A stretch of 64,000 bases of DNA from Cristatella mucedo (GCA_009760855.2 WPIO01000048.1:2549501-2613500), one strand, 5' to 3'. Shown: positions 1 through 11,490, counted from the stretch's first letter. Numbers and translations are program-made. The notes: generated by a model not told the origin, from the letters alone.

Positions 1-560
1 ATTAATCATGAAGCTTTCAGACCGCACCGGTAAACTGTGCACAGCTCAGCAACACCTGGTTTTAAAAGAGCTCCACATGAGAGGCAGCAATATGAGGCTA
101 ATGCTCCTTATATAAGCAAGGACTTTGCTGCCAGTCTTGAGCTGTTTGAAACCGCACCAAGCCACACCAAGCCAGGGTGCCTGTTAAAATGCATTGATGG
201 ACTAGTGTCAGGAACTACTTCCTCTCACACCCTTAACTACTCATATTTCAAAAATCTATGTCAGGCTTAGTGGCAACTGAAAGCAACAACTTACTAAAAT
301 CTACCACCGTACTGAAAATCGCCATGAGGAACTCAAACAGTGATTGTAAATAGCACAGCCTTGTTTAGAGTACATCACAAAATGTTCACGGCACACCATT
401 TATGCAATCACGAGCAAACTCAACTTTAGTACTGCAAGAGCTTTGCAGTTCCATTGGCGATGATGATTCTACTGATGGCAGGAAATCTTTGAATTTACTT
501 GAAAATGCCTTGTTTAAATACCTTGAAATTTGACATGCGTATTCTAAAAACAACGCTGCA

Positions 561-618
<58 letters not shown>

Positions 619-1253
619 CATTATTTGAGAAGAGTACAGCTGATATATTAGTGACTCACAGTGCTATCCCAACCATTACACAGTGTCTCCGTGGATCTTT
701 AATGTATGCTTTAGCCAATTTTCTTGTGCACACAAGCAAACCACCGAGGAGTTGGCAGAGCAGTCCAAGCTTGTTTAAACTGGGACATTAAATCGTTATT
801 TCAGCTTCACCTAAATAATTAATTGCAGTTTCACGGCTATATACAGCTTCGGTGGTGCTTACTCACAGAAGGTTGGCAAGCTAGATAAAGAAGCTGGCTC
901 ATAAGTAGTGTATTCTAATCGCTAGCTGGGACTAACAGGTAGACTGCAGGATCCCGTGCTCATGCTTTCGTATCATACGGCAGTTTTTTGTAGGTCACTG
1001 GACTAGATAGGAAGGTCAGTGGTAGGAGACAAGCAAGGCAGCAACACAGATCGCTGTCACAAGGGCGTAGCAGCAGTCATGTCAATTAGCCGAGTGCCAA
1101 GTTAAGACAAGAGACAAATTAAATGCACTGCCTTAGAACAATGACACACACGTTGCAAGAGGGACACACATTGCTCCGATTGCAGGACGACTAGGATCGA
1201 CGATCTACTGCAAGCGATCAATAGGCGACAGACGGACTAATGGATCTACAGAC
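1..1253. other. Left-edge region downstream of gene A exon 5
   Basis: I see no recognisable exon, LINE or SINE here apart from one (AT)n tract. It should be intronic sequence of the minus-strand SLCO gene A, because exon 5 ends near 1254 and the rest of the transporter (last membrane helices and C-terminus) is not found between there and the edge. No cysteine-rich Kazal-like exon, which usually follows in this family, was seen. Confidence 0.4.
564..616. repeat. (AT)n microsatellite
   Basis: About 26 uninterrupted AT units. No function can be inferred. Confidence 0.95.
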
Positions 1254-1449
1254 CTGCTGTCGTGAACCAGCCCAGGATCAGCAACGCTCTGAGGACAAGA
1301 GAAAAACATGGCTGACACGAATAGCATTGATCCCATAAGATACGACGTGAAGATCATGGCTGTGCACTGCTTAATGGTCGGCTTGTACTTGCTGATGACC
1401 CAGCCACCAATTAGGACGGTCACAGTGCTCACCAGTGAACCAGCCAAGC
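1254..1449 (-). CDS. SLCO: SLCO gene A, coding exon 5 (partial gene)
   Basis: The exon continues the OATP protein after exon 4. The acceptor CACTTCAG precedes GC, which completes a glycine codon split in phase 1 and leads into LAGSLVSTVTVLIGGWVIS, a transmembrane helix (about TM8-9 of the 12-helix fold). A basic stretch (SKYKPTIKQ) and a second hydrophobic run ending MFFSCPQ follow. Small-residue-rich helices followed by a cysteine at the start of the large extracellular loop are normal for the family at this point. The 3' boundary is my choice: GACAGCAG followed by GTCTGT at 1253 is the best donor, but GT dinucleotides nearby are possible. The homologous exon of gene B is not inside the window. 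Family assignment is strong; the exact end is not. Confidence 0.75.
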
Positions 1450-1734
1450 CTGAAGTGTAGCATCAACAGAGTAATAGTTAAGGCCGCAAAAAGCACAAGC
1501 TGCCGATTCGGAAATAAGAACAATACTGTGGATGTGCTACCTTCAAAAACTGCGACCTTAAATCTGAATTTATAAATTTAGGCAAATGCATCACAGTACT
1601 AAGACATTGAGCTACGAAGGATTCGCATGATCTCACCTCCTGGTGATCGACAACCTTCATTTTAGCTGCTGCAGTTAACTCAGTCTATACCGTCTGGTGT
1701 CAAAGACCAGGCATTTATCGCATGACTTCACTTC

Positions 1735-1875
1735 ATCTATTCTCTCCTTTCCTCTCTTCTCCTCTCCTCTCCTCTGTGCTACTCTCGGTTTCTCTGTGCT
1801 ACTCTTTTCTTCTCTCCCCTTTCTTCTCACCTCACCTCACTTCACCTCTCCTATCCTTTCTTCTCATGTCCCAAC
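1735..1875. repeat. Pyrimidine-rich low-complexity tract
   Basis: Irregular CTCT/TTCT/CCTC stretches on the plus strand within gene A intron 4. On the transcribed strand it is purine-rich, so it is not a polypyrimidine tract for this gene. Confidence 0.8.
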
Positions 1876-2005
1876 TTCTCTCCTCTTTGATATTCGACCT
1901 CTTGTGTCCCCTTTCCTTAGGTCATGCAAACACAGACCTAGCAGCAGGCACATGTGCCATAGATTAGATGCACAAGCACACTCACACACAACATATGTCT
2001 AGGCG

Positions 2006-2105
<100 letters not shown>

Positions 2106-2128
2106 GTGCAGCATGGGCTGACTCGCAC

Positions 2129-2293
2129 CTGTTTGAATGTCAGCAAGGGCAGCCGACTGATGAAACTGGATTTCGAGGTACTTTGGCAGGTACACAAGGA
2201 AGCCGGCATCAATAAATGATACGGTGCATCTGGTGAACACATTAAGGACGAACAGAGGGTTCTTGACGAATTCCCAAAGCATAGGCAGCAGCT
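2129..2293 (-). CDS. SLCO: SLCO gene A, coding exon 4
   Basis: This 165-nt symmetric phase 1-1 exon encodes LLPMLWEFVKNPLFVLNVF and then a helix, ending in FLVYLPKYLEIQFHQSA and ADIQT. It corresponds to the OATP segment at about TM7-TM8, with the family's K-N-P and P-K-Y-[IL]-E motifs. The acceptor is TTGTCCAG before AG, and the donor is ACAG followed by GTGCGAG at 2128. The gene B exon at 62373-62537 has the same length, the same phases and the matching blocks FVKNP, FPKYLEI and HQ-AA-ADI. The donor differs from consensus at +4 (GTGCGA) and sits 25 nt from the CAG repeat. Confidence 0.92.
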
Positions 2294-2957
2294 CTGGACA
2301 ACATAGAGATCATCGCAAGGTAAGAGATCATCGACATGCGCAGCAGTGTATGCCACAAACGTAGCAGCCTCGGTGGCAGCTACTGCTGCCTCAGCGCTAA
2401 CGGCGACACCATTGGCAGCTGATGTCTCAGCGACGATGGCCGAAGAAGCCGCAGCGCCAGAAGCAGCAGCATCATTATCATATACGGTGACAGGAGCAGT
2501 GGCAGCAGCTGTGGCACTTCACATAGGCCTTACACATAGAGCAAATCCTGCTGATCGTAAGCAGATGATCCTACCCTAAAACCGTGAGGTAAGAGATCTA
2601 GCACGGCCCAGTGAGAATCCTGTATTGAGTGTTACACCAAGAAACACTAGTAGCAGCTTGAACCCACCTCTTGCAAAGTAAGGCCAGCTGGATTGAGCTT
2701 CATTCAACTTCCATTGCCGATATCTCACACCATTAATCCTATCCCGATGCATTCCAATAGAAACTAACGAACAGTAGATATATTGAGAATCGCTCCTTTA
2801 AAGGCAAGAAATTGAACGTCTGGCTAGCAGTCAGTGCTAAGACTTTAGCTCACTGGGTTATATAAATGAACCATACATACATTATATATTTTTGTTCAGT
2901 GTTCAAAACATTAATTGATGGCCTCTGATAGCTCCAACGTGAAAAAAATGTATTGAA

Positions 2958-3114
2958 CCTGGACCTTTGCTCGGGAGGTAAGGCGCTAACTCTTCACTAT
3001 CGAGGTCGTGAGTTCGACTACCAGCAGTGGTCGATCCTTTATTGTCAAGTGCAAGCGGTGGAGAAAGCCATGAAGGCTCTTCTGCCGCTGTGTAAATGAT
3101 GCTTTTAAATGAGC
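2958..3114 (+). mobile_element. SINE1 copy, tRNA-derived
   Basis: A diverged tRNA-like head (GGAGGTAAGGCGCTAAC for box A, GGTCGTGAGTTCGACTACC for box B) is followed by the SINE1 body (GGCTCTTCTGCCGCT). This is one of six copies; the best preserved is at 5874. Confidence 0.8.
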
Positions 3115-3700
3115 TTACCTTTCTTTCTTTCTTTCTTCACCGGGGCCATAGAAATAGCAGTAAGGATTGAAATAGATTAACTCTTTATGCTCCGAACTTA
3201 CAGGAAGATTACTTCAAATGGTTTAAACTGGAGCTGAATCGTGTGATTTTTGCAGTTTTTTCTCACAGCTTGCACGTTAAAAACATCCCACTGAAAGATA
3301 GGAACGAAAAATTACCCTTTAACTTATTCAGCGTTGACCGTCTGCACCACTTCGGTGCCAGAGTCATATAAGTTCACTTCCTGACTATTAATTATCCGTA
3401 TTTGCAACTGGAATCGTTGCTATTTGGAAACGGAGCTCTATTTATAGGATATCATTCGTCTAAGCGCTTGCTGTCCGAAAAGTGGATCCGGGCGGATCTT
3501 GGCTGTGTCCTCCTCAGTGGTCAAAAAGCTAACATCAGAAATCGGCTCAGCTGGTGATATATGTGTCTCCGAGGTGGACTCGTCTGTAGCAAAGCTAGGC
3601 AAGCATTTAGCTGCAGTCCGACACTCTGCGGGAGCCTCCTGTTAGCCGAGTTTTAGTGACACGGGTCATCCTTAATGGCGATGTATGCTTCGGTATATTT

Positions 3701-3866
3701 GGCCCCAGGCCTTAGCCCAGGCTGTAAATGCTCGCTCTTCGCGACCCAGGTCGTGGGTTCGAGTCCTTTAGCAGTGAGTGATACTTTATTGCCCACTACA
3801 AGCTGTAGCAATAGCCATTAAGGCTCTTCTGCCGCTCTATAAATGAGGGTGTCGAATCAGCTACAC
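3701..3866 (+). mobile_element. SINE1 copy, tRNA-derived
   Basis: Box B is clear (GGTCGTGGGTTCGAGTCC) and the shared body GGCTCTTCTGCCGCTCTATAA is present; box A is degraded. Confidence 0.85.
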
Positions 3867-4340
3867 TTTTTGTCGTCTGCTGCATCTGCCAAAAAGCTGC
3901 CGTTACTACCTAGCAGAACTTATCTGTACCTGCAGGTGCTAGCTATGAGTGAATGCTATAGGTCGTACCCAGTCATAGTAAGCTTAGGCATCCACACACT
4001 AATTAGAATGGAATGATACGAGATTCAAAATATGGCTCATTAGATTAGGACGGGAAGGATTGTTTACCCGAACTACATAGTTCACGATATATCCATTAGT
4101 ATTATCTTTAGCTCATGTACAGTGCATAGAAAGAGATTTAGTTCTCATCTGGTGCCATGTAAAGGTCTTATTATTATTATTACTATTTGTTACTATTATT
4201 ATGCTAATCATTGCTTTTGTAAGCAGTGGCCATGCAAAGAGTTATTTTCGATTGCCTGCATTACCGGCAGTGGCTATCCAGCATGGTAAGCCGATGCACT
4301 CTATCTTGGCCTTATATATATAATTCATATATATATATAT

Positions 4341-4474
4341 AATTCATTTGTATAGCGCCCTAAGAGAACTTAATCTCTATTCGGGCGCTTCACATAAGCC
4401 TCGGGGCTCGAGCCCACGACCTCAGCCAGACCTTGGTCGGGGCAAGCACCTTAACCGCTGGACCAAACCAGCTC
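4341..4474 (-). mobile_element. SINE2 copy, tRNA-derived
   Basis: Read on the minus strand it begins GAGCTGGTTTGGTCCAGCGG, passes through a GGCTCGAGCCC box-B-like core, and ends with the GAAGCGCC...GGGCGCTATACAAATGAATT tail that resembles the 3' end of LINE-A. It abuts an (AT)n run at 4314-4340. Confidence 0.88.
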
Positions 4475-4680
4475 AAGACTAGGATTGCCTAGCACGACAT
4501 CTACCTTCACTAAGTTGCTCTTACTATCTCCCCCGCAAAGCTCTAGCATAGAGATTAACTGATTTGAGGTATACAGTAATGAAACATTCGTAAGACTCCT
4601 CGATTGCAATAGGTAGAGGAATCAGCTTTTTAGCAATCTTTACGCATTCTATAGCTGACTATGCTCAGAAAACCTGTATT

Positions 4681-5518
4681 GTTATTATAATAATAATAAG
4701 AATGCACTTGATAAATTACCCTCAGAGAACTCGATATCTTTCTAGGCGCTTTACATTTGTTGCAAAGGGAAACGCGACTGACCTGTGAGTAATATCACGC
4801 TTGATAAACAGCATGAATTACATGGTTAGGGGTGACATGTACAGGGTCAGCATGTAAGTGTGGTTAGTGGCAGCATGCACAGTGTCAGCACCATAAGCAC
4901 ATGAAGGACGCATCACAGGTACCCACTAAATGCTGTCCTAAATGGGTGTGTTTTTAAGTTCTTTTTAAATGTGGTCAAGTCAGGGGATGTTGTGACGCAA
5001 GTCGGGAGCATACGAACTAATGAACGGTCTCCACAAGATTTGAGGTTTGTACGAGGTATTGGCAAAATGTTGGACTCCGAAAAGCAAGTCGTACGATGCT
5101 TGGCCTGGTGGGGGAGTAGATCTGAGAGATAGGCTGGAGCCAAAGAATGAAGAGACCTAAAAGTGAGCGACAAAACATTTAAGTCGATCCGTTGCTTGAC
5201 TGGTAGCCAGTGCAGGTTGGCGAGAAGTGGTATGATGTGGCAACTGCAATGCTCACGACAGACATGCCTAGCTGTGGAGTTTTGCACCAGCTATAATCGC
5301 TTGATTGCACATGCCGGTAGGCCAGCAAGCAGTGAGTTGCAGAAGCCAAGACGGGATGTCACAAACGCATGGACCAACTTTGACGTTGTATCCTTATTTA
5401 AAAAAGCCCGATTTTTAGCAACGTTATGTACCTGAATGTAGGCAGACTTGATTGTCGAGCTGATAATTATAACTGTAGCATGAACAGCACTATTTTCTTC
5501 TTTAGCTTTCAAAAGCAT
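4681..5518 (-). mobile_element. LINE-A fragment (RT C-terminus, 3'UTR, tail)
   Basis: A 5'-truncated copy. The minus strand encodes the region after the RT fingers and palm (KSAYIQVHNVAKNRAFL, then LANLHWLPVKQRIDLNVLSL and AYLSDLLPHQAKHRTT) in two frames with a break near 5290. The usual 3' UTR follows, ending in the GCGCC...GGGCGC hairpin (eroded here) and a (TTA)n tail at 4681-4700. It is non-functional. Confidence 0.9.
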
Positions 5519-5873
5519 CTGTAAGCTTAACCATCCCTCGAAGATTATCTGTTAAGGCTTGGTAATCACGCTATCGTAATTTGGATCCACTTTTTTAGAT
5601 AGGCAAAGGTTGAGTTGTGTGAAGCAGGGCTGAGCCTAAGCTTATGTCCCTAGTAATCACAAGTGGAAGAAATATTGTAGAGATGCAACGTCATGGCTGT
5701 ACTTGGTTGCTCTTCGCGTGTAAGCCGAGGAACTAAGATTGTCCATATTTGGGTAAGGAATGTTTCTTTAACACTTGCAGTAGTTGCATGAATCGATAAA
5801 CGGCAAGCCGTAACTCTCAAACTTCCTGGCTCGAAGATCATGTAAGTTCTTGTGCTTTGGAGTCAATAACTAC

Positions 5874-6040
5874 TGGGCTGTGGTAGCTCAGGTGGTAAGG
5901 TGCTCGCTCTTCACGACCAAGGTCGTGGGTTCGAATCCTGCAGCTGGGCTATCCTATATTGTCAATTGCAAGCGATGATGATAGCCGATAAGGTTATTCT
6001 GCCGATATACAAATGAGGCTGTTAAATCAGCTGGTGATAT
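5874..6040 (+). mobile_element. SINE1 copy, best preserved
   Basis: The head reads like a tRNA gene, with box A GTAGCTCAGGTGGTAAGG and box B GGTCGTGGGTTCGAATCC at normal spacing. A tRNA-unrelated body follows (TATTGTCAATTGCAAGCG...GCTATTCTGCCG) and then ATACAAATGAGGCTGTTAAA. The same body in the other copies shows this is a SINE and not a tRNA gene. I see no match between its 3' end and LINE-A or LINE-B. Confidence 0.9.
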
Positions 6041-6380
6041 TTTATTTTTTTTGGACCCAGCGACACATGAGCGCTGCAATCTCATATCTCATAAATCAGC
6101 TGGTGATACAATCTCATATCAGACATCAGATTGCCAAAAGGAAAGTCTAGTGCAGTCACCCGTGTGATTTTGTCTCTACGTTGCCCGTTTTGGTAATTTG
6201 TATTTCACACACAAGATTTACACTAGAATTTCAGGCTGGTTTGTTTTTGAGCAAGCAAAGCTGTCACCTAGAAAGCAGAAATATTCAAAAAAGATAACCC
6301 CACCCCCCTTGCATGAGCCAGCTTCACCGACAATGGCTAAGAAGTATCAATCAATGCTGCAATGCTGAGCACATGCCTAC

Positions 6381-6686
6381 CTTTGGGGTTAGGCAGCTCG
6401 TCCTTGTAATCATCAAGGTCACAGTTTTCATCGTCATCGTCATTATTTTCCGAATATGCCATCACTGCTTTCTCAGTCTCCAAAGGCGTCTGCACAGGCT
6501 TAACTAGGTCGCCCGAGCAGGCCCCTTCTGGATTTAGATCTGAAAGGCCGCTGTTCTCCGTATTACGAAGGCTCGCGGGAAAGAAGAACAGCATAATAGC
6601 GAGTACGGCCTCCAAGATAGCACAGAGAATGAAGCCGAGCCACCAGGCACCAACCCAGCGATCGTTGCTTGGAGTCATGGCCACAC
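6381..6686 (-). CDS. SLCO: SLCO gene A, coding exon 3 (OATP signature)
   Basis: This 306-nt phase 1-1 exon encodes SNDRWVGAWWLGFILC, the OATP superfamily signature (D-x-R-W-[IV]-G-A-W-W-x-G-[FL]-L), at the start of TM6. The helix ending MLFFFPASL follows, then a long hydrophilic cytoplasmic loop with an acidic cluster (SENNDDDDENCDLDDYKDELP). The acceptor is GGCTTTTTTAG before GT, and the donor is AAAG followed by GTAGGC at 6380. In the signature the aspartate directly precedes RW, not one residue earlier as in gene B (EDPRW). The loop is five codons longer than in gene B. This exon carries the strongest evidence for the family. Confidence 0.95.
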
Positions 6687-7040
6687 CTAAAAAAGCCGCA
6701 ACTAACCCTCAGGCATGTAGCCATGCCAGCGACAGCTAGGCTGCAAAGACTCACTCTCCTCTAACACTCAAGTAGCTACCGCAAAGATGCAGGCAAAGCA
6801 TTATTCAGCATGGCGATATAGAGCAGAGCAGGTCCTGCCTTTGCCCATTTAGCTCACCAGCTCGGTCAAGTTTTTGGGGTGTTAATGCACAATGGCCAAG
6901 CGGAAAATCTTCAATGGTTATAATTGCATCGACTATGGACGGAATAGCTCTGGCCTCAGCAGCCTGACAGCCATTTTTGACAGCTGCTTCCTGGCAGCTT
7001 AGCAGACAGCTGCTAAGCTGCAGCACTAGAAATTTCCCCT

Positions 7041-7214
7041 GGGCCTTAGCCTAGGTGTAAGGTGCTAATAAGTGCAAGGTGCTAATTCATCAGGGCATAG
7101 GGCGTGTGTTCAAGTCCTTCAGCATACAATCCAACACTACCTGCTTCAAGTGAGATGACAACCAAAGACGCTCACTCTGCCACTATGTAAGTGAGGCTGT
7201 TGAATCACCCGAAT
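7041..7214 (+). mobile_element. SINE1 copy, degraded
   Basis: Only parts of the head (GTGTGTTCAAGTCCTTCAGC) and body (CTCTGCCACTATGTAAGTGAGGCTG) can be followed. Confidence 0.65.
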
Positions 7215-7283
7215 TTTACTTATTATTCACTTTAAGTTGCAGGTTATTTATCCTATTATCAGCAAATGATGAGCAACTATGCC

Positions 7284-7417
7284 GAGCTGGTTTGGTCCAG
7301 CGGTTAAGGTGCTCGCCCCGACCAAGGTCTGGCTGAGGATTTGGGCGCATGCCCCAAGGCATAAGTGAAGCGCCTGAATAGATTAATTTCTCTTCGGGCG
7401 CTATACAAATAAATTAT
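7284..7417 (+). mobile_element. SINE2 copy, tRNA-derived
   Basis: It starts GAGCTGGTTTGGTCCAGCGG and ends GTGAAGCGCCTGAATAG...CTTCGGGCGCTATACAAATAAATTAT. This is one of the clearest examples of the LINE-A-like 3' end on a tRNA-like head. Confidence 0.9.
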
Positions 7418-7719
7418 GTAATTATATACAACTTTCTCGAGAGGAACAGCTGTGCAAGAATAGCTGGTCCATTGATGAGAAAAACTGAGAGGTAGCATTA
7501 GTTACAACAAAGTGTGCCTTCATTTTGTATGAACAAGCAAGTAGATAGAATAAGCTATGACGATAATGCAATGTTTAATAATAATAATAATAAGACATTA
7601 TACAGTACTCAAAAGATAGCTAATGCTCTTTTTAAGTATCTCACAAAATCTGGAAAAGAAGCATGTCTTAGCATTCAAGAAATGTTGCAGAAGCAACCGG
7701 CTTTATATTTTTCACTTAC

Positions 7720-7806
7720 TTCGAAGGCTTGTGTGTATGCTAAGTGCACCTGCTGCTATCCCATAACCAGCGATGTAGCCAAAGTAGTTGACCGTATAAA
7801 AGGCAC
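7720..7806 (-). CDS. SLCO: SLCO gene A, coding exon 2
   Basis: An 87-nt phase 1-1 exon. The acceptor is CTTTTTTCTAG before GT at 7807, and the donor is CGAA followed by GTAAGTG at 7719. It encodes AFYTVNYFGYIAGYGIAAG and then ALSIHTSLR. The first part is the G-Y-x-x-G-rich helix (about TM5) and aligns residue for residue with gene B exon 2. The end differs: gene B has FYVDLS, with the Y-V-D that most OATPs keep here, and gene A has SIHTSLR. Found through splice sites and homology, since the exon is short and hidden. Confidence 0.9.
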
Positions 7807-8264
7807 CTAGAAAAAAGTACACACACACACACATTCTGAGTGGCTATATTACCACGTAGATAGCGAACTACAAGCTACATGCACCAGAGTTACTGTATCT
7901 ACTCATGGGAAGGATATTGGATCAATTTCATCAGACAGATAAGTATTTACATCCCTACTGCCAAACTAGCGATCAATCTAGCACTTCATCAGCACAACAC
8001 CTATCAAAGACTAGCAGCAATTCATAGATAGAAAGGAGGTCCAAGAATTTTAATGAGAGGGCGCACGTGAAAAAGAAAAAAGGTCCTACTGGCTCTGCGC
8101 TAAATGGAGGGTGAACTCAAGCTAGCAACGCTCTCCTCGTTGCTCCAGCAGATCCGTCTGCTATTTATATTTCACAAAGGCAGCCTTCCAAAAAATCATC
8201 GTATCTATTTTTATTTTAGCAGCGGCTCGTCAGAGACACAGATTTTTTTATTTTACACTGGTTT

Positions 8265-8926
8265 CCATCTTCATGGTCCTCGGAGCAAGACTTGTCAATA
8301 TTTGCTGCAATACTCTGCAGCTACGCTTGTCTGTGGTGGTGCGACGCAGTTGCCACGATCACACTACTTATCGCAGACCTCAGCTGACTCTCAACAAGCA
8401 GCCTATCCACCTCAAGGTTTCGTCGCTCCACTTTAAATTATTTCATTCTCTTGCTCTAGCCTACCTATCAGACCTACTCCCCCACCTGGCTAGGCCTAAT
8501 ACTACCCACATTTTAACAGCAAATGTTCAAATATACCTCGGACAAACCTTAAATCCTTTGGAGACCGTGTCTTTAGTTCGTATGCTTCCAAAGCATGGGG
8601 CTTACTCTCAATGATGTCACGAATTCCACTGACTTAGCCACTTTAAAAAGAAGCCAAAAACGCACCTGTTTCTCACACCATTTGCTGGGTCCCTAAGATT
8701 CGTTCTTTATGTGCTTATGCATGCTAACACTGTTCATGCTACTTCTAACCTTTTTTACATGTTGACATCACGCATGTCACCTCTGACCATATTCTGCTTG
8801 TTGACACGTGGATGTTACCACTAGTTATTTGATCGTGCTTCCTTCACATCATCTGTAGAGTGCCTAGAAAGAAATTAATTTGTATGAGGGTGCAACACAA
8901 AGTTATTTTTAATATTAATCTCCTAT
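8265..8926 (+). mobile_element. LINE-A fragment, degraded
   Basis: Plus-strand remnants of the C-terminal region (FHSLALAYLSDLLPHLARPN) run into a 3' UTR ending GTGCCTAGAAAGAAATTAA and a TTAATATTAA tail. It has several frameshifts. Confidence 0.8.
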
Positions 8927-9025
8927 GGGACTCAGACACGCAAGAAGTGGGCCATGTCAAGCCAGCAGCTTCTGAAAACTAGCAGAGGTCTATTGAGGAT
9001 GAATTACTTGAAGCTTTTCTAGGTT

Positions 9026-9085
9026 GAACTTATATTTTCACGCCAAAGTCAAGACCACTTATATTTTCACGCCAAAGTCAAGACC
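9026..9085. repeat. Tandem duplication of about 31 bp
   Basis: The phrase ATATTTTCACGCCAAAGTCA, with its flanks, occurs twice in a row just before a LINE-A tail. Confidence 0.85.
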
Positions 9086-9102
9086 GGTGTCGAAAAGAAG
9101 TA

Positions 9103-10680
9103 CATAATAATAATACACTTGATAAGGCCCCATCAGAGAACTTAATCTCTTTCTGGGCGCTTTCACATTGCTGCAAAGAAAGCACGATCAAATGGTTCGG
9201 GGTAGCATGGTCAATAATTTACAACAATAACATGGTTAGAAGTGACATGCTCAGGGTCAGCATGCAAGTGTGGTTAGTGGCAGTATGCATCAGTGTCAGC
9301 ACGCTTAAGGACAAAAAAGACGAATCACAGGGACCCACTAAATGCTGTCATAATTGAATGTTTTTAGTTTCTTTTTAAATGTGGTCAATTCAGGAGATGT
9401 CGTAACGCAGGTCGAGAGTGAGTTTCAGGCTTCGGGGGCATATGAACTAAACCCCCCCCCCGGTCTCCAAGGGATTTGAGGTTTGTGCGAGGTGTAGTTA
9501 AACAGTTAAATTCCATAAAGATGGTAGAACTATGCTTAGCCTGGTGGGAAGTTGATCCGATAAGTAGGCTTGAGCAAAAAAGTGAAAGGACCTGAAAGTG
9601 AGTGAAAAAAAATTGAAGTAGATGCGTTGCTTGTTGCTTGGGAGCCTGTGTTGGTCGGCGCGAATTTAAGTGATGTGGCAGCTGCTACGCTCACGACAGA
9701 CGAGCCTAGCTGCAGAGTCTTTCACCAGCTGCATGTGCCTGATTGCACATGCCGGTAGACCAGCAAGCAGTGAGTTACAGTAAGCTATAATAAATATGGT
9801 AAGTCAAGACAGGATTTCACAAATACATGGACCAATTTACATGAGGTATCCCTATCTAAACAAGCCCGAATTTTAGCAATGTTATGTAGCTAAAGGTAGG
9901 CATACTTGACTGTGGAGCTGATGCAGTCGTCCAACGAAAGGTGTCTTTGGAACATGACACCTAGATTTTGTCAGATTCAACAAGAGATATGCTGGCATAA
10001 CCAATTTTGAGCATTAGCCTTTCCAATTTCTGAATCACACTGAGTTTGCCCATAACTAGTAAATTGGTTTTATCATCACTCAATTTAAGAAAATTTGCTG
10101 CCATCCATGTGCGGATGTCATCAATACGTGCAGCAAGTGAGTTGAGAGAATTCGAGGTGCTCGAAGGCTGGGAGGGATCAAAGCAAAGGTACAACTGCGT
10201 GTCATCCGTATAGAAGTGAAAGCCTAGATTGTGCTCGGCAATCACATCAGCAAGAAGGAGAGTACAAACCGTAAAAAGTACTGGAACAGGCATGGAGCCA
10301 TGAGGTACCACGTATTTCAAAGGTACCTCTGATGGTCTTTGTCCATTCACGTCAATACTCTGGAGTCTCCCACTGAGACAGGACCTGAACCATTGCAGAG
10401 CAGTACCAGTGATGCCCAGGAGAGATAAGAGGCACTCAAAAAGGAGTTGGTGATCGATAGTATCAAAAGCTACCGAGAGATCGAGCAAAACAAGCAGAGA
10501 TATTCTATATATGTCTGCATTCCTAAGTAGGTCGTTGTACACCCGAAGCAGTGCTGACTCTGTGGGGTGATTAGCTCTAAAACCAGACTGGAGCTTACTA
10601 GCAAGGTTTGAAGTTTCAATATATGAGTTCAGCTGGTCTGCCACTATTTATTCCAGTGGCTTTATACAAATAGTGTGTAC
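9103..10680 (-). mobile_element. LINE-A copy with most of the RT domain
   Basis: The minus-strand frame at 9961-10644 encodes the reverse transcriptase from ADQLNSYIE and SGFRANHPTESALLRVYNDL through LLVLLDLSVAFDTIDHQ to the catalytic box, which reads FYTDDTQLY instead of the usual YADD. The G-V-P-Q-G-S block is degraded to VPHGSMPVP. A frameshifted C-terminus, the 3' UTR and a (TTA)n tail at about 9103 follow. This is a CR1/Rex1-like (Jockey superfamily) non-LTR element, 5'-truncated in the RT N-terminus; the mutated motifs make it inactive. Confidence 0.92.
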
Positions 10681-11490
10681 AATATTTCAGCCTGCTGAGT
10701 GGCAAACAGCTAGAAGCTATGTCATTGAGCTACGTCATTGACTTACGTCATTGAGCGAGGAAGAGCTGAGTCGTTTTCATCCAAAAACCATAGTTGGTGA
10801 AGACTGGGGTGCGTGTGTTTTGCTACACCAAGCGCGGCCATGACTTCGAAACAAATAATGACGGAATTGTTACCGAATAGCTGATGGAAAGCAGACATCG
10901 GCCTTTGGCATAGACCGAACACGAGCCCTTTGTGTGAGCACGAAGGGGCAGAGGATGTAGGTAGGGAGCGACCATCAAAACGTAGGTGCAACCTTGACCC
11001 CGCGACAAGAGATGAGCTGGGGTGAGCAGCTGGCCCCATTAAACCCCAGGTCTGCGAATGATAAGCTGCGGCAAAATGGCTTGGAGCCAGTAGCAGAGCT
11101 CGGCGGCTCCTGGCGTCAGCACACCAGCCGCCAGACACCACCATGCTGTGAGCCACGGGCGTGATCTTGCGTCGGGCCCTTTGATCGGAAAGCTGACTGA
11201 ATCGGTTTTTCCAAGTCGCATGACGAATAATGCGGTCCGTGCCTCAGTACTTAGACTGGCTCCCAACGATGCACCGAAGTCATCAGCCTACATTCTCTAC
11301 ACCACTCCAGCAGTAGCCGCAGGTCACTCTGATACTAATTTGGTGGGCAAATCTGTCCTCAGAAATCGCCGTTTCGAGCAGGCATGCAATGCAGCGGCGC
11401 TAAGCCGACGCTGAAATAAAGGCGATTCTCGCTCGGCGAAGTTCTCGTGGAAGGTATCGACTCACGAGGAGTGGAAACTCGTGCAGAAAA
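10681..11490. other. Unassigned part of gene A intron 1
   Basis: Moderately GC-rich, with overlapping short frames on both strands, none recognisable. A triple TACGTCATTGA-type repeat lies at 10717-10756. Confidence 0.4.

Larger units (their letters stand above)
2294..6380. other. Gene A intron 3 (repeat-filled)
   Basis: The 4.1-kb intron carries three SINE1 copies, one SINE2 and one LINE-A fragment, listed separately. An alanine-rich plus-strand frame at about 2346-2579 and the rest of 2300-2950, 3140-3700 and 5520-5870 show nothing I recognise. Confidence 0.6.

Noticed and set aside
5874-5960. tRNA gene
   Set aside because: Good A and B boxes, but the same non-tRNA body follows in six places, so it is a SINE head.
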